NCBI GenBank assembly: GCA_001795315.1
Contig: MGOH01000039.1
Location: 1-8,805 of the forward strand
From: Chloroflexi bacterium RBG_19FT_COMBO_48_23
GTDB taxonomy: Bacteria; Chloroflexota; Dehalococcoidia; GIF9; UBA5620
Direction of reading: 5' to 3'
Length of the DNA stretch: 8,805 nt
The stretch's first letter is position 1. Every line of letters begins with the position of its first letter. Below are positions 7,701 to 8,805 of the stretch, one piece after another. Under the pieces are notes generated by a model. That model ran no database searches. It saw nothing but the letters and a program-made list of their open reading frames with translations, and was not told the origin of the DNA. The translations under genes were made by a program, and so were the position numbers.

Positions 7701-8805
7701 ATTACCAGTGGTTTGCCAAGGGTAGAAGAATTGTTTGAAGCCAGGGTGCCAAAAGGGCTGGCCGTTCTCTCTGAAATCGATGGCATTGTAGACGTAATTG
7801 AGACTCAAGATGTGCGGAAGATAAGAGTTACCAGTTCTGAATCATATCTGGATGAATATGCGTTGCCGTCAAGAGCAGAAGTGGTTGTAAGCAATGGGGA
7901 TTGGGTTGAAGCCGGAACAAAACTCGCTGCTTTAAAGGACTCCCCTAAAAAGTCACGAAGCAAGAAACCGGCAGTTGTGGAAGAACATCCGGTGATAGCT
8001 AGAGTTGCTGGTAATGTGGTTATTGAGGAAGGACATCTCTATATCAAGTATGAAGAGATTGAAGAGCGAGAATATGTAATTCCATCTGGGAGCCATATTC
8101 GCATTAGAACGGGCGATAGAGTGAAAGCTGGAGGCCAGTTAATTGATGGTTCTGTTGACCCACAGGATATTCTGCGCATTATGGGTAGGGAGGCGGTGCA
8201 ACAGTATTTGGTTGAAGAGGTGCAAAAGGTCTACCGTTCACAAGGTGTAAACATTAATGATAAGCATATTGAAATTATTATTCGCCAGATGCTCAGGCGA
8301 GTCCGCGTAGAATCCCCGGGTGATACCGAGCTTCTTTCTGGGGACCTGATCGACCGTTTCGAGTACGAGAGTATAAATGCTAAGGTTTTGGCTGAAGGCG
8401 GGGAACCAGCTACTGCTCAAACTGTTCTCCTTGGGATTACTCGATCTTCGCTAAATACAGCTAGTTGGTTAGCCGCTGCGTCTTTCCAGGAAACTACCAG
8501 AGTACTTACCGAAGCAGCAATTTGGTGTAGAACAGATAAACTGCTTGGACTTAAGGAGAACGTGATTATCGGTAAGCTTATTCCATCTCAGACTTTGCCT
8601 AAGGTTGAGGGGCTTGAATCAGAAACTCCGAAGCTTGGGGAGGGCGAATCGGCAGGCCCACAGGTTGAGGAAAGTGAACCGGTAACCTCGGAGCTTGAGG
8701 AAGGCGAATCGGCAGGCCCACAGGTTGAGGAAGGTGAATCGGAAACCCTGCAAACAGATGTTTCAGAGGAGTTGGAGGACGAGCAATCGTCTGAAATAGA
8801 GCCCG
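4770..8805 (+). CDS. rpoC: DNA-directed RNA polymerase subunit beta' (3' end beyond window)
   Basis: The β' subunit of RNA polymerase, carrying the catalytic magnesium site. 1345 residues are visible and no stop is reached. The N-terminal zinc finger has C59, C61, C74 and C77. A charged, probably coiled-coil insert follows at about 141-217, then [22 protein letters not shown] and [16 protein letters not shown]. The metal-binding NADFDGDQM has D521, D523 and D525. The bridge-helix region starts near 758 (MMANSGAKG), and the trigger loop region is about 797-833 ([20 protein letters not shown]...). The second zinc site is C848, C921, C928 and C931. [20 protein letters not shown] begins at 949. 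The conserved core ends near [13 protein letters not shown], after which an acidic repeat tail runs from 1278 to the edge. The start at 4770 is the first start codon after the in-frame rpoB stop and has a good ribosome site. Identity is certain; only the 3' end is missing. Confidence 0.98.
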   Translation, partial: MTEVNFNAIRISLASPEQIKSWSYGEITEPETINYRTLKPEKDGLFCERIFGPTKNYECYCGKYKKIRYRGVTCDRCGVTVEHSRVRRTRMGHIELAAPVSHIWFAKGVPSRLALLLDISPRNLERVLYFVQYVVISVDASAREERVKKLKERLSQHIAEQEQLLENQVAEIESEAKSAPDQKNIEKINQLRREFGDKRVELESDLHDKISELESLQALSLLTEGQYQELKQELGEFFEVGMGAEAILDALKEIDLDKLRHKLVEEVRSSSGQRRKKASKRLRVVEAFWRSANKPEWMVLTVLPVLPPELRPIVQLDGGRFATSDLNDLYRRVINRNNRLRRLIDLGAPEIIIRNEKRMLQEAVDALIDGGRKGRMPIASGAHKLKSLSDMLRGKQGRFRQNLLGKRVDYSGRSVIVVGPELELHQCGLPKHMALELFKPFVMRRLIEQGYAHNIKSARRQVEKARPEVWDILAEVVKERPVLLNRAPTLHRLSVQAFEPVLIDGSAIQIHPLVCSAFNADFDGDQMAVHVPLSQAAVREARERMLSIHNMLLPSCGEPVMTPTLDMVLGCYYLTNTRPGAMGEGMVFGDFEEAGLAYELGVVNLGAEIEVRDKDGDGQRLKTSVGRILFNEVLPTEFRFYNQVMDKAALKRLVLDCYRSLGSAPTVAMLDNLKRIGFEYATKSGTTIAAKDIEVPRDKAKLLEEGDEQIAVIESQFNRGLITEDERYSSAIQVWTETTDKITETISQSLDRYGSVYMMANSGAKGNISQIRQMAGMRGLMTDPAGRIIEFPIKASFREGLSVMEYFISTHGARKGLADTALRTSDAGYLTRRLIDVAQDLIIFEEDCGTEEGSWLSDKAERGLLAPLGERLVGRIAAADIIDSNTGEIIVSKNEEIDEEKAKQITDSGITQVYVRSTLSCHSRRGICKSCYGRDLARIGLVENGTAVGIIAAQSIGEPGTQLTLRTFHTGGVVGADITSGLPRVEELFEARVPKGLAVLSEIDGIVDVIETQDVRKIRVTSSESYLDEYALPSRAEVVVSNGDWVEAGTKLAALKDSPKKSRSKKPAVVEEHPVIARVAGNVVIEEGHLYIKYEEIEEREYVIPSGSHIRIRTGDRVKAGGQLIDGSVDPQDILRIMGREAVQQYLVEEVQKVYRSQGVNINDKHIEIIIRQMLRRVRVESPGDTELLSGDLIDRFEYESINAKVLAEGGEPATAQTVLLGITRSSLNTASWLAAASFQETTRVLTEAAIWCRTDKLLGLKENVIIGKLIPSQTLPKVEGLESETPKLGEGESAGPQVEESEPVTSELEEGESAGPQVEEGESETLQTDVSEELEDEQSSEIEP
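5190..5420 (+). other. Coiled-coil insert in the β' clamp region
   Basis: Residues about 141-217 of β' are rich in Glu, Lys, Gln and Leu (for example [14 protein letters not shown] and [19 protein letters not shown]). They sit between YVVISVD and the conserved [27 protein letters not shown]. Many bacteria have only a short link here. Actinobacterial β' has a comparable insert, and Chloroflexota proteins share it as far as I recall. It probably projects from the clamp; no function can be read from sequence. Confidence 0.6.
8601..8750 (+). repeat. Five tandem 30-bp repeats coding an acidic decapeptide in the rpoC tail
   Basis: Five 30-bp units code for [40 protein letters not shown] and [10 protein letters not shown]. 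The last four also form two 60-bp blocks (8631-8690 and 8691-8750) that differ at 8 of 60 bases and share an exact 30-base match (8643-8672 with 8703-8732). The units stay in frame, so the array only lengthens the protein. With the next 18 residues, the tail has 24 acidic and 2 basic residues out of 68, and is probably unstructured. Confidence 0.85.

Noticed and set aside
1..8805. A novel defence or accessory gene system
   Set aside because: The window is filled by one insertion sequence and two core RNA polymerase genes. No other gene, RNA gene, CRISPR array or attachment site can be supported.

Overview
The window holds the start of a bacterial RNA polymerase operon, rpoB followed by rpoC, with a DDE-transposase insertion sequence directly upstream. 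All genes read on the + strand. The β' subunit carries a coiled-coil insert in its N-terminal clamp region, of a kind known from Actinobacteria and Chloroflexota. Together with the short β subunit (1222 residues) and moderate GC, this suggests a Chloroflexota bacterium, possibly of the Dehalococcoidia. That placement is inference from sequence character, not from a search.

Bases 1-941 are one IS481-like insertion sequence with a single intact transposase of 298 codons. Its left end probably lies just outside the window, and its right end falls near 934-941. Bases 922-1091 are a short spacer with no gene. It contains a near-consensus sigma-70 promoter whose -35 box lies in the right end of the insertion sequence and whose -10 box lies in the flanking DNA. 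This looks like an IS-made hybrid promoter reading into rpoB.

Bases 1092-4760 are a complete rpoB. Nine bases later, in the same frame, rpoC begins at 4770 and runs off the right edge at 8805 with no stop. All the main catalytic and zinc-binding motifs of both subunits are present. β and β' together form the active-site cleft of RNA polymerase, and the tight spacing implies one transcript and coupled translation.

The visible end of rpoC continues beyond the conserved β' core into an acidic tail built from five in-register 30-bp (10-residue) repeats. The two points most worth a second look are the hybrid promoter in front of an essential operon and this acidic repeat tail. I see no new multi-gene system, RNA gene or CRISPR array.
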